Notes: generated from the letters alone by a model not told the origin. A stretch of 49,744 nucleotides of DNA from Scatosoma sp045650185 (GCA_045650185.1 JAZRQY010000007.1:1-49744), one strand, 5' to 3'. Shown: positions 1 to 7,024, counted from the stretch's first letter. A program made the numbers and translations.

Positions 1-1
1 G

Positions 2-43
2 GATGCTCCCTTGCCTGAAAACAGCGATGAGAAAGCGGACTAA
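2..43 (+). CDS. C-terminal fragment of an upstream protein (possibly NusG)
   Basis: Only the last 13 codons are inside the window, reading DAPLPENSDEKAD and a TAA stop. The tail is acidic and unstructured. In Bacillota the gene before rplK is usually nusG, so this may be an extended NusG C-terminus, but nothing in 13 residues identifies the family. The frame is chosen because it ends with a stop shortly before the rplK leader and has a protein-like acidic composition; another open frame covers the same bases. Confidence 0.35.
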   Translation, partial: DAPLPENSDEKAD

Positions 44-99
44 TTCCGTTTCCCCTTTGCACGCTTTGTATCGCAAGGTGGAAATAACACGTTATAAAA

Positions 100-143
100 G
101 TGGGAGAGACGTCAAATCTTCCATGGCGTCTTGCGAAAACCAC
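100..143 (+). promoter_or_regulatory. Putative ribosomal protein leader (L1-type) before rplK
   Basis: GTGG (100-103) can pair with CCAC (140-143), enclosing a second stem of AGACG (107-111) with CGTCT (127-131). The structure sits just before the Shine-Dalgarno (AGGAGA, 145-150) of rplK. A GTGG...CCAC hairpin in the nusG-rplK gap is typical of Bacillota, where L1 is thought to repress the rplK-rplA mRNA by binding a mimic of its 23S rRNA site. The pairing is seen directly; the L1 assignment comes from position and family knowledge. Confidence 0.55.
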
Positions 144-158
144 TAGGAGAAAATATTT

Positions 159-584
159 ATGGCTAAGAAAATCACAGCAGTCGTAAAATTGCAGCTTCCT
201 GCAGGTAAAGCAACTCCGGCTCCTCCCGTAGGTTCCACCCTTGGTCCCTTCGGTATCAACTTGCCCGGCTTTACGAAGGAATTCAATGCAAAAACGGCAG
301 ACAAACCCGGTCTCATCATCCCCGTTGTTGTAACGATCTATCAGGATCGTTCCTTCACGTTCATTTTGAAGACCCCCCCCGCACCCGTTCTCATCAAGAA
401 AGCACTCGGTCTTGAAACGGCAAGCGCAAAGCCCAACAGCGTAAAAGTTGGTAAGCTGACCAAGGCACAGGTAGAAGAAATCGCTAAGACGAAGATGCCT
501 GACCTTAACTGCACTTCCCTTGAAAGCGCAATGAGCATGGTCGCTGGTACTGCTCGCAGCATGGGCATCACCGTAGAAGACTAA
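159..584 (+). CDS. rplK: 50S ribosomal protein L11
   Basis: This 141-residue protein is L11, which binds the GTPase-associated region of 23S rRNA and contacts EF-G, EF-Tu and RelA. The N-terminal domain carries the expected KLQLPAGKATPAPPVG segment and the GPFGIN loop. The C-terminal rRNA-binding domain includes KTPPAPVLIKKALG and ends GTARSMGITVED, the usual terminus. Length matches the family (about 141). The ATG is preceded by AGGAGA. rplA follows after 56 nt with its own ribosome binding site, so the two are probably cotranscribed. Confidence 0.98.
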   Translation: MAKKITAVVKLQLPAGKATPAPPVGSTLGPFGINLPGFTKEFNAKTADKPGLIIPVVVTIYQDRSFTFILKTPPAPVLIKKALGLETASAKPNSVKVGKLTKAQVEEIAKTKMPDLNCTSLESAMSMVAGTARSMGITVED

Positions 585-640
585 AAGGAGAACGTGGCAG
601 AGATTATATCTCGTGATCGACCACAAGGAGGATTTAAAAA

Positions 641-1327
641 ATGAAACACGGAAAGAAATATCAAGATAGCGTAAAAGCATATGACTTGACGAAGCAGTAC
701 GACGCTGCAGAAGCGGTAGACGTAATTTTGGAAACCGCAAAAGCAAAGTTCGACGAAACCATCGAATTGCACGTACGTTTGGGCGTTGACCCTCGTCAGG
801 CTGATCAACAGGTTCGTGGCGTACTCGTATTGCCCCACGGTACCGGTAAAACCAAGAGAGTTTTGGTTATCGCAAAGGGCGCAAAGGCTGACGCGGCACA
901 GGCTGCTGGCGCAGACTTCGTTGGCGCAGAAGAATTGATCGCAAAGATCCAGAACGAAAACTGGTTCGATTTCGACGTAATGATCACCACCCCCGACATG
1001 ATGGGTATGGTAGGTCGTATCGGTCGTGTCCTTGGTCCTAAGGGCTTGATGCCTAACCCCAAGAGCGGTACCGTTACCATGGACGTTGAAAAGGCAATCA
1101 AGGAAGTTAAGGCTGGTAAGGTTGAATACCGTTTGGATAAGACCGCTATCATCCATTGCCCCATCGGTAAGAAGAGCTTCGGTAAGGAAAAGTTGGTTGA
1201 AAACTACACCGCACTTATCGATGCAATCGTAAAGGCAAAGCCCGCTGCAGCTAAGGGTACCTATTTGAAGAGCGTTGTTTTGGCGTCCACGATGGGTCCT
1301 GGTGTTAAGGTAGCACCCAAGAACTAA
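641..1327 (+). CDS. rplA: 50S ribosomal protein L1
   Basis: The 228-residue product is L1, the mobile stalk protein that helps release deacylated tRNA from the E site and often represses its own mRNA. It starts MKHGKKYQD and contains the conserved LPHGTGKT segment, TTPDMMGMVGRIGRVLGPKG and MPNPKSGTVT motifs in the right order. Length is typical. AAGGAGGA (625-632) is well placed before the ATG. Codon use is strongly biased, as for other highly expressed genes here. It is followed within 4 nt by a repeated structured element and a long gap, so the rplKA message probably ends there and rplJ has its own promoter. Confidence 0.98.
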   Translation: MKHGKKYQDSVKAYDLTKQYDAAEAVDVILETAKAKFDETIELHVRLGVDPRQADQQVRGVLVLPHGTGKTKRVLVIAKGAKADAAQAAGADFVGAEELIAKIQNENWFDFDVMITTPDMMGMVGRIGRVLGPKGLMPNPKSGTVTMDVEKAIKEVKAGKVEYRLDKTAIIHCPIGKKSFGKEKLVENYTALIDAIVKAKPAAAKGTYLKSVVLASTMGPGVKVAPKN

Positions 1328-1330
1328 GTA

Positions 1331-1454
1331 AAAAACAATGAATATGCGGCGCAATACGTCGTTGCACTGCGGCAACCTTCGGTCATTTACGGTTAGTAAA
1401 CTCCCTCAGGTTTTCCTCGTGCGCCTTGTCTTGCTTGCATCTTGCATTGTTTTT
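1331..1454 (+). repeat. Structured intergenic repeat element, copy 1
   Basis: The copy is bracketed by a perfect 10-bp inverted repeat, AAAAACAATG (1331-1340) and CATTGTTTTT (1445-1454). Inside are ATGC (1344-1347) with GCAT (1437-1440), the hairpin GTTGC/GCAAC (1361-1376), and TTTAC/GTAAA (1386-1400). Three further copies lie at 16858, 23829 and 27160. It starts 4 nt after the rplA stop. A partial second right end (CTTGCTTGCAACTGCGCG, about 1483-1500) follows. No coding capacity is apparent. Confidence 0.8.
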
Positions 1455-1530
1455 GCAAAGTGAGGGCTTGCGATTGCCTGCTCTTGCTTGCAACTGCGCG
1501 TTTTAACAAAAACAAAAATATTTTTCCAAA

Positions 1531-1557
1531 GGCGGTCAAAATTGATTGACTGCCTTT
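1531..1557 (+). other. Hairpin overlapping the rplJ -35 box
   Basis: GTCAA (1535-1539) pairs with TTGAC (1546-1550), extended by GGCG/TGCC and AAA/TTT to a 12-bp stem with one wobble pair and a 6-nt loop. It may end transcription from rplKA weakly, as only TTT lies in the stem and no long T tract follows. The right arm contains the -35 box of the rplJ promoter. Confidence 0.5.
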
Positions 1558-1574
1558 GAGAAAAGTGGTATAAT
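1546..1574 (+). promoter_or_regulatory. SigA-type promoter for rplJL
   Basis: TTGACT at 1546-1551, a 17-nt spacer and TATAAT at 1569-1574. This would start the L10 leader transcript near 1581. Confidence 0.85.
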
Positions 1575-1581
1575 TTAATAG

Positions 1582-1708
1582 TCAATGATGACTCACCGTA
1601 GAAAGCAAGTCCGTATGGATAATGGGAAACCGCTTGCCGAGGTAGAAGGAAATCGATCTTAGAAAGATAGTGTGTCCTTATGCCGATTGCGGTGTAAGGA
1701 ATTTTTTT
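1582..1708 (+). promoter_or_regulatory. Ribosomal protein L10 leader with attenuator
   Basis: The ~125-nt leader upstream of rplJ has the layout of the L10 leader (autoregulation by the L10-L12 complex). It ends in an intrinsic terminator: TCCTTA (1675-1680) pairs with TAAGGA (1695-1700), continued by two wobble pairs and CCG/CGG around an ATTG loop, then seven T residues (1702-1708). A terminator between promoter and first gene implies attenuation. The attenuator is directly visible; the L10 family assignment rests on position and general resemblance. Confidence 0.75.
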
Positions 1709-1758
1709 ATGTCAGGCGGCGTTTGCTACGGCGGCGCGCGGCTTAAAGGAGGTAATTT

Positions 1759-2265
1759 ATGTCGGCAAATGTTGAACTTAAGAAACAAATCGTGGAAGAG
1801 ATTAAGGCGAAAATCCAGGCGAGCAAGTCCGTTGTATTCGCAGACTACAACAAGCTTACCGTTTTGGAAGTAACCGCACTTCGTAATGAATTCAAAAACG
1901 CAAACTGCGAATACAAAGTTTACAAGAACACCCTCGTTAGAAAGGCGTTCAACGAACTTGGTTTCACCGATTTTGATGCAGACTTGAACGGCCCTACGGC
2001 AGTTGTATTCTGCGCAGACGAAACCAGCGGCGCAGCGATTTTTGCAAAAGCTACGAAGGCTACTCCTGCTTTGGCTGAAAAGATTGTGCCCAAATGCGCA
2101 TTCTTGGAAAACAAATATATGGATAAGGCAGCGGTTAAGGAATTGTCCGCAATCCCTTCCAAAGAGGTACTCATCGCGAAGATGCTTGGCTGCTTGCAAT
2201 CTTCCATCTCCAAATTCGTTTACGTTTTGGACGTTATTGCGAAAGCAAAAGAAGCAGCAAACTAA
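1759..2265 (+). CDS. rplJ: 50S ribosomal protein L10
   Basis: The 168-residue product is L10, which anchors the L7/L12 stalk dimers to 23S rRNA near L11. It has the expected start (MSANVELKKQIVEEIKAKI), the SVVFADYNKLTVLEVTALR region and the KVYKNTLVRKAF motif of the RNA-binding domain. The C-terminal helix that binds L12 is the final segment. An AAAGGAGG site (1745-1752) precedes the ATG. rplL follows 44 nt later, and the pair is governed by the attenuator in the leader. Confidence 0.98.
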   Translation: MSANVELKKQIVEEIKAKIQASKSVVFADYNKLTVLEVTALRNEFKNANCEYKVYKNTLVRKAFNELGFTDFDADLNGPTAVVFCADETSGAAIFAKATKATPALAEKIVPKCAFLENKYMDKAAVKELSAIPSKEVLIAKMLGCLQSSISKFVYVLDVIAKAKEAAN

Positions 2266-2309
2266 TCCATTAAAAAAAATCATTATTAAAAATCGGAGGA
2301 AAAATTACT

Positions 2310-2678
2310 ATGGATATTCAGAAACTCATTGAAGAAGTAAAAGCTATGTCTGTTCTTGAACTCAACGAACTTGTAAAGGCACTCGAAGCAGAATTCGGCG
2401 TAAGCGCTGCTGCTCCCGTTGCTGCTGGTGGCGCTGCTGCTGCAGAAGCTGCTCCCGCTGCTGAAGAAAAGACCGAATTCGACGTTGTATTGAAGGACAT
2501 CGGTCCCAACAAGATCGCAATCATCAAGGTTGTTCGTGAAGCTACCGGTCTTGGCCTTGCTGACGCTAAGAAGGCAGTTGAATCCATGGGCGTTATCAAA
2601 GAAAACGCTCCTAAGGCAGACGCTGAAGCATTGGTTGCTAAGCTTAAGGAAAACGGCGCTACCGCTGAACTTAAGTAA
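2310..2678 (+). CDS. rplL: 50S ribosomal protein L7/L12
   Basis: This 122-residue protein is the stalk protein L7/L12, which recruits translational GTPases. Residues 1-32 form the dimerisation domain. An Ala/Gly-rich hinge (about residues 32-52) follows, then the globular C-terminal domain with EKTEFDVVLKDIGPNKIAIIKVVR and GLGLADAKKAVE. Length is typical. CGGAGGA lies before the ATG. The operon ends in a strong terminator immediately downstream. Confidence 0.98.
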   Translation: MDIQKLIEEVKAMSVLELNELVKALEAEFGVSAAAPVAAGGAAAAEAAPAAEEKTEFDVVLKDIGPNKIAIIKVVREATGLGLADAKKAVESMGVIKENAPKADAEALVAKLKENGATAELK

Positions 2679-2710
2679 GTCTAGACTTAAAAAAATCATC
2701 TGACAAAAGA

Positions 2711-2748
2711 AGAGAACGTTTCGGGATTCCGATTCGTTCTCTTTTTTT
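2711..2748 (+). terminator. Intrinsic terminator after rplL
   Basis: AGAGAACG (2711-2718) pairs with CGTTCTCT (2735-2742) and is followed by a T tract to 2748. Confidence 0.9.
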
Positions 2749-2800
2749 ACTTCCGTTGTCATTCTTCTTTCAGAAAATTTTTGAAAAGCGGTAAAACCGC

Positions 2801-2830
2801 TTGACGAAAAGGGGGAAAATAGAGTACAAT
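2801..2830 (+). promoter_or_regulatory. Promoter of the cyclophilin-like lipoprotein gene
   Basis: TTGACG at 2801-2806, an 18-nt spacer and TACAAT at 2825-2830. A 7-bp hairpin (AAGCGGT 2786-2792 with ACCGCTT 2796-2802) abuts and slightly overlaps the -35 box. Confidence 0.7.
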
Positions 2831-2898
2831 ATTAGTTGGTAGGGAACGCCCTCTATACTTTCGTGGCGTTTACCCAAAATCCAGAACGGAGAGAAACA

Positions 2899-3798
2899 AT
2901 GAAAAAGTTTTTGAAAAAAGCCATTTCTGCTACACTTGCGACGGTTAGTATCGTAGGGGGTGCGTTTGCATTCACTTCTTGTACGACCAACAATCCCGAG
3001 GTGCAGATGCGTATTTCCTTTAACGGCACGACCTATACTTTAGAATACAAGCTGTACAGAAAGCTTGCCCCCAACACGGTAAACCATTTCTTGGCGCTTG
3101 TGGAAAACGGTTACTATAACGAGATGGACGGTCAAAACATCTGTATCCACGATTACAGCAGTTCCAAGTGGTACACGGGCGGCTATTCCTATAACGCAAA
3201 CAACGAAGAAAACGGCGGCTTGACCTACCGTGATTATTTCAGCATCGTTTCCGCTTACGAGAACAAGGATTTCGTCAGCGTTTGGAGAGATACCGCAACC
3301 ACTATGCCTACCTTCACGCTGTACGGCGAATTCCCCAACAACGGTATGGAAATGGAAAAGGGCAGTTTCCTGTCCCCTAGCTTCGGCTCGTTGGCAATGT
3401 ATTATGAAGATAAGGGCGATAACGCAGACGAATTTGACGTATACGTAAAGCGTGTAGACGGTGGTGGTATCCGTAAAATTAAGTACGAAAAGAACAGCGC
3501 AACCTCGATGTTCTCCATCAATCTGTCTAGTAGCACCAGCGCGGATAAGTCCTATTGTACGTTTGCTACTTTGCAGGAATCGAGCGAGGACGAATTGAAG
3601 GAATTGCAAGAGGCGGTGAATAAGTACATCGAAACGCATTTCTCCGATTCGGACGATGACGAGGATGGCTTTACGCAGGAAGTGGAAATGTCTTACGGGG
3701 AAGGCGATCCGTTCATTGATAATGCGGACTTGACCGTGGAATACGACGTGCCTACGAGCCCCATCATCATCAAGAGTATCAAAGTATTGAAATACTAA
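2899..3798 (+). CDS. Cyclophilin-like peptidyl-prolyl isomerase lipoprotein (divergent)
   Basis: The 299-residue product begins MKKFLKKAI, a lipoprotein signal peptide with lipobox FTSC (Cys28). From about residue 38 it resembles bacterial cyclophilins: a strand (MRISFNGTTYTLEYKLY), then LAPNTVNHFLALVENGYYN, which matches the PxTVxNFxxLxxxGYYD block of the family. The usual FHRVIPxFMIQGG catalytic block is replaced by CIHDYSSSKWYTGGY, so the isomerase active site looks eroded. A long middle region (about 90-250) has no recognised domain and an acidic stretch (SDSDDDEDG). I chose ATG 2899 over an upstream in-frame start because it has GGAGAG in front and begins the signal peptide. It is a single-gene unit with its own promoter and terminator. 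Confidence 0.7.
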   Translation: MKKFLKKAISATLATVSIVGGAFAFTSCTTNNPEVQMRISFNGTTYTLEYKLYRKLAPNTVNHFLALVENGYYNEMDGQNICIHDYSSSKWYTGGYSYNANNEENGGLTYRDYFSIVSAYENKDFVSVWRDTATTMPTFTLYGEFPNNGMEMEKGSFLSPSFGSLAMYYEDKGDNADEFDVYVKRVDGGGIRKIKYEKNSATSMFSINLSSSTSADKSYCTFATLQESSEDELKELQEAVNKYIETHFSDSDDDEDGFTQEVEMSYGEGDPFIDNADLTVEYDVPTSPIIIKSIKVLKY

Positions 3799-3820
3799 GT
3801 TTGGCTCATATAAAAGCAGT

Positions 3821-3866
3821 AAGAGATAACAAATCAGTTTAAGGCTGAAATGTTATCTCTTTTTTG
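3821..3866 (+). terminator. Intrinsic terminator after the lipoprotein gene
   Basis: AAGAGATAACA (3821-3831) pairs with TGTTATCTCTT (3851-3861), followed by T residues to about 3865. Confidence 0.88.
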
Positions 3867-3883
3867 TTGGTTTTTAGTTTAGG

Positions 3884-4002
3884 GTTATGAGGCTCGCTAT
3901 GCTCGCCGTTATGAATTTGATACGCAAATGTTATGATATGATTGCCCTTGCAACTTCAAACTGCCCGTCAGGGCATCATAACTTGCCTGTAGGGCAATCA
4001 TA
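3884..4002. repeat. Word-hairpin array built on GTTATGA
   Basis: GTTATGA occurs at 3884-3890, 3908-3914 and 3930-3936, and inverted (TCATAAC) at 3976-3982. Between the words lie unrelated hairpins: GGC...GCC (3891-3907), ATTTG/CAAAT (3915-3929) and a perfect 12-bp inverted repeat TATGATTGCCCT (3937-3948) with AGGGCAATCATA (3991-4002). A further ATACTC/GAGTAT hairpin lies at 4015-4032. No gene is apparent in this gap. Confidence 0.7.
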
Positions 4003-4055
4003 GTTGTGGCGTGAATACTCCGTTAAGAGTATCACGCTACGAGGCAGGTCTTTTC

Positions 4056-4946
4056 TTATCCTGTAATATCCGTGATTGTATCCTTTTCAACCTCAATACT
4101 GAAGGGACGGACGTCGAATAAGCGTTCTGCTTTTTGGTACACGAGCAGGCATTGTTTCGGATTTTCGGTGGGCAAAACGTGCAAAAAATCCCCTAAAAAC
4201 TCTAAAATAGAGGCGGTATTTTTCTGCAAATCTTCACACAAAAAGGCAGTAAAATCTGCCCCAATACGCACGCTCTCAAAGAATGCGTAGGCGATCAATC
4301 CTTCCTTGTCAGCCACTTCTGCCTGCCGCAATTGATAGGACGTGCGCCGCAGGGTGCTTTCCCCTATGGCATAGCTACAATCCGCTTGCCGCCGATATCG
4401 GTCGGAGAGGGGAATGGTAAGGTAAAACTCTCCCTCTCGTTCCTCAATGGAAGTATACCGTTCGAGCAGTAAACGTTCGGCGGCGGTGGAGAAAACAGCC
4501 ACCTCTTCGGTGGTTTTTACGCCGACGAGGTTTTCGAGGAAAAACAGCTCGCAAACGGCAAAGGAGGGGGGCAGGGTTGCGCTGAAAAAGCCCTTAGGGC
4601 TATCAATTCCCAAAAAAACACCCCCTTGACGGCAGACGGTGGCGAGGATATCCCCCTTGCGGGCTTGTGTGATTAGACGCAGGGTATCGTCCGTGGATTG
4701 AAACCCATCGCAATAGACTGCCAGTCCGTTTGGCAGGCGATATACGTTGACGCCGATTGGCGGTTGCAGGGGTAAACGCTCGTCTAAAAAGAAGGTGACT
4801 GGGTGCATGCCTTCTGCTTCCCAGCGCACGGGCAGGGCGTCCTGCAAGGAGATTTCTGCATACCGTTCAAAGTCGTGTGTTTGCCCAAAATATGCGCCGC
4901 CTACGTACAGCGCGGCGGGTTGAGTGGATAAAAAATAAATACGCAT
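4056..4946 (-). CDS. Hypothetical protein, function not recognised
   Basis: The 296-residue protein has no signal peptide, membrane segment or motif I can name. It starts MRIYFLSTQPAALYVGG. The first third alternates short hydrophobic strands with turns, suggesting a beta-rich domain, and the middle and end are mixed alpha/beta. Acidic and aromatic residues are frequent and it looks cytoplasmic. There is no clear Shine-Dalgarno before the ATG, so translation may start on a very short or leaderless message. It converges on the cyclophilin-like gene and diverges from the gene at 5041. Codon use resembles its neighbours, which supports a real gene. Confidence 0.7.
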   Translation of the reverse strand: MRIYFLSTQPAALYVGGAYFGQTHDFERYAEISLQDALPVRWEAEGMHPVTFFLDERLPLQPPIGVNVYRLPNGLAVYCDGFQSTDDTLRLITQARKGDILATVCRQGGVFLGIDSPKGFFSATLPPSFAVCELFFLENLVGVKTTEEVAVFSTAAERLLLERYTSIEEREGEFYLTIPLSDRYRRQADCSYAIGESTLRRTSYQLRQAEVADKEGLIAYAFFESVRIGADFTAFLCEDLQKNTASILEFLGDFLHVLPTENPKQCLLVYQKAERLFDVRPFSIEVEKDTITDITG

Positions 4947-5040
4947 ATTCCATTTTATGATATTTTTGTGCCGTTAATGTATAGACTTCTAAAAATACGG
5001 TAATAATCACCCTGAACAATAAAGCACGGAGGGTTCTCGT

Positions 5041-5703
5041 ATGCAAAAAATTAACGGCTATACCGAAGAGGAAGCAAAGGAGCTAATAGAGTTTGTCGAG
5101 GAGGGAAAAAGAGCAGGAAAAACGTTGACGACTCTGTTTGCTGAATACGGCGATCGGCGTGGTCGTGCGCAAGGTAGCGTACGCAATTATTATTACGCTT
5201 TGATGAAGAACGAGTGGTCGGATGAACGGATTGTCAAATTGCTTGACGGCAGAGAGTTGTCTGTGGGGAAAATCCGCGCCTTTACCGAGGAAGAGGCGGA
5301 TGAGGCAATTCGCAGTATCTTATTGGAAAAAGCGAAGGGCATGTCCGTGCGCAAGGCGATTTTTCGCCTTTCCGGTGGCGACGATAAGCTGATGCTACGC
5401 CTGCAAAATAAGTACCGTAATACCTTGAAAAAGAACCCGGATAAGATTGCCAAGATTTCTAAGGAGCTATTCGGGGATTCGGGCGTTGCACCTGAAAATG
5501 GGAGCGTTTCGGCAAAGGAGCCTCCAAGAAAAATCCTGCAGGGCAAAGAGGCGCGTCGGGCGTTGCAAAAGCGGTTGGAAAAGGAAATTAACGACCTGTA
5601 CGACAGGCTGGCGCGTGGGCTAAAAGAGGAGAATCTTCGCCTGATTGAGGAGAATACGGCGCTGCGCTCAGAGCTAGAACGCCTGCGCCAAAAATTGTCG
5701 TAA
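5041..5703 (+). CDS. Putative DNA-binding protein with two Myb/SANT-like repeats and a C-terminal coiled coil
   Basis: The 220-residue protein contains two similar three-helix units. One is at about residues 5-58 (YTEEEAKELIEFV...SVRNYYYALMKN). The other is at about 80-135 (FTEEEADEAIRSI...LQNKYRNTLKKN). Each starts with an aromatic-TEEEA helix and ends in a basic helix, like tandem Myb/SANT or RsfA-type helix-turn-helix domains. Residues 165-220 are a charged, heptad-like helix (LEKEINDLYDRLARGLKEEN) likely to form a coiled coil. I infer a dimeric DNA-binding regulator with unknown targets. A good ribosome binding site (ACGGAGGG, 5027-5034) precedes the ATG. It is monocistronic and ends in a shared, convergent terminator. 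Confidence 0.65.
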   Translation: MQKINGYTEEEAKELIEFVEEGKRAGKTLTTLFAEYGDRRGRAQGSVRNYYYALMKNEWSDERIVKLLDGRELSVGKIRAFTEEEADEAIRSILLEKAKGMSVRKAIFRLSGGDDKLMLRLQNKYRNTLKKNPDKIAKISKELFGDSGVAPENGSVSAKEPPRKILQGKEARRALQKRLEKEINDLYDRLARGLKEENLRLIEENTALRSELERLRQKLS

Positions 5704-5709
5704 AAAAGA

Positions 5710-5743
5710 GGAAGGTTGAGCATAGCAGCTCACCTTCCTTTTT
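5710..5743. terminator. Intrinsic terminator between convergent genes
   Basis: GGAAGG-TGAGC (5710-5721, one bulged T) pairs with GCTCACCTTCC (5728-5738), followed by TTTTT. On the opposite strand the A-rich left flank supplies a T tract, so it may serve both genes. Confidence 0.85.
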
Positions 5744-5768
5744 CATAATCTTGGTGCATTCCCGTGGT

Positions 5769-5948
5769 TTACGCTTGGTTCTGCTCCGATTTTTGCATAC
5801 ACTTCAGTTTTTCGTCCATCATCTCGTTTGCCTTCGTTAAGACTTCGTCTTGCCCCTTTTGTACCAGTGTACGCATTTTTTGGCTGTTTGCGATGACCAA
5901 CGCGCCGCCGATAGCGCCAATCAGCATACCGATTGCTAATTTTTCCAT
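5769..5948 (-). CDS. Small membrane-anchored protein (YtxH-like)
   Basis: The 59-residue product MEKLAIGMLIGAIGGALVIA... has one N-terminal glycine-rich transmembrane segment (about residues 4-22). A charged amphipathic tail follows (QKMRTLVQKGQDEVLTKANE). This layout recalls YtxH-type small proteins of Bacillota, whose role is poorly defined. The start is placed at the ATG at 5948, nine bases after AAGGAG; a GTG two codons upstream is too close to the Shine-Dalgarno. Confidence 0.7.
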   Translation of the reverse strand: MEKLAIGMLIGAIGGALVIANSQKMRTLVQKGQDEVLTKANEMMDEKLKCMQKSEQNQA

Positions 5949-6061
5949 ATCCACTTTCTCCTTTTTAAGAGCGGTTGCCCCTACGATTTCAGTATGCGTA
6001 GCAAAAAGAGTGTCGCATACAAAAAAATTGCAGGAAAAATCAGGAAAAAGGAAAGAAACGC

Positions 6062-6090
6062 TTGGATAAACGCAAAAAATATGCTATACT
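6062..6090 (+). promoter_or_regulatory. Promoter of ruvX, apparently giving a leaderless transcript
   Basis: TTGGAT at 6062-6067, a 17-nt spacer and TATACT at 6085-6090. The ruvX ATG begins at 6097, seven bases after the -10 box, where transcription would be expected to start. No Shine-Dalgarno fits between them. Confidence 0.75.
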
Positions 6091-6096
6091 AAAACC

Positions 6097-6909
6097 ATGG
6101 AAAAACGAGTGATTGCTTTGGATATCGGCGGTAAGAGAATCGGCGTGGCGATTTCCGATCCCTTTGGGGAGTACGCAATGCCCTGCGAGACCTACCATAG
6201 GACGAAGTCCTTTTGGACGGACGTAGATGCGGTGGCGAAGATTGCCAAGGACAGAGGGGCAGGGGTCATCGTCTGCGGAATGCCCGTCAATTTTGACGGC
6301 TCGGAGAGTATTCAGACGATAAAGACGCAGGAATTTGTGGATGCTTTGCGTTCACGGACGGATTTGCCCATCGTCTTGGAGGACGAGCGGTTCACCACGA
6401 TGCAGGCACGAGAAGTGCAGATTCAAGGTGGCGTAAAGCGCGACGATCGTAAAAAGAGCATTGACGCTATCGCGGCGGCGTATATCTTGGACAGCTACCT
6501 TTCGCGTGAGCAAAAGCGCAGACGCGCCGAGGCGGAAAAGCGCGCTTTGGAATGGAATATTAAATCTGGAAGGAGGGATTTTACAATGGATATGGAAAAA
6601 TTGACAGACGAAGAATACGAGGAATTAAACGTTATCGAACTGGAAGACGGCGAAGGAAACGTGGAGAGCTTCTTGCACGTTGCCACGATTGAATACAAGG
6701 GGCAGAAATATTGCTGTTTCCAGGTAGCAGAGCCGGAAACCGAAGACGAAGAGGATGAAATCGTCATCTTCCGTCTGGAAGGGGAAGGCGAGGACGCACG
6801 CTTGTTTGAAATCGAGGACGAGGCGCTGTTGGACGAGGTGTTTGCAGAGTTCTGCGCGCAGTACGAACAGTATGAAAATGCGGAAGATGCGAAGAAATTA
6901 GAGGTATAA
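6097..6909 (+). CDS. ruvX: RuvX/YqgF pre-16S rRNA nuclease fused to a DUF1292 domain
   Basis: The 270-residue protein joins two usually separate proteins. Residues 1-140 are the RNase H-like YqgF/RuvX domain (16S rRNA 5'-end maturation; formerly called a Holliday junction resolvase): ALDIGGKRIGVAISDP supplies the first catalytic Asp, then VCGMPVNFDGSES, LPIVLEDERFTT and the final acidic motif KSIDAIAAAYILDSYL. Residues 164-270 are a highly acidic DUF1292 domain (ELEDGEGNVESFLHVATIEY...KYCCFQVAEPETEDEEDE), which in Bacillus is a separate gene (yrzB) next to ruvX (yrrK). No stop separates them. At the junction is a strong Shine-Dalgarno (GGAAGGAGG, 6569-6577) with an in-frame ATG at 6586 (codon 164), so a separate 107-residue DUF1292 protein may also be made. 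Confidence 0.9.
   Translation: MEKRVIALDIGGKRIGVAISDPFGEYAMPCETYHRTKSFWTDVDAVAKIAKDRGAGVIVCGMPVNFDGSESIQTIKTQEFVDALRSRTDLPIVLEDERFTTMQAREVQIQGGVKRDDRKKSIDAIAAAYILDSYLSREQKRRRAEAEKRALEWNIKSGRRDFTMDMEKLTDEEYEELNVIELEDGEGNVESFLHVATIEYKGQKYCCFQVAEPETEDEEDEIVIFRLEGEGEDARLFEIEDEALLDEVFAEFCAQYEQYENAEDAKKLEV
6569..6588 (+). promoter_or_regulatory. Internal ribosome binding site and in-frame start within ruvX
   Basis: GGAAGGAGG at 6569-6577 lies eight bases before ATG at 6586-6588, in the ruvX frame. This is one of the best-spaced Shine-Dalgarno sites in the window and could start a 107-residue DUF1292 protein ending at 6909. Confidence 0.75.
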
Positions 6910-6995
6910 GCTCTTGCATATACTCTTTGCAAAAAGGAAAATTTATAATTTTTTATAAAAATTACAAAAAAGAGGGAAAAGGCGTGTGAAATCGG

Positions 6996-7024
6996 TTGAT
7001 TTGATACGCCTTTTGTGTTAGAAT
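6996..7024 (+). promoter_or_regulatory. Promoter for rpsB-tsf
   Basis: TTGATT at 6996-7001, a 17-nt spacer and TAGAAT at 7019-7024. Confidence 0.65.

Noticed and set aside
581..1375. Long open frame on the minus strand opposite rplA
   Set aside because: It is a shadow of the strongly biased codons of rplA; it has no ribosome binding site and no recognisable motif.
1670..1873. Open frame on the plus strand across the L10 leader
   Set aside because: It runs through the attenuator hairpin and into rplJ in another frame, and has no protein-like features.
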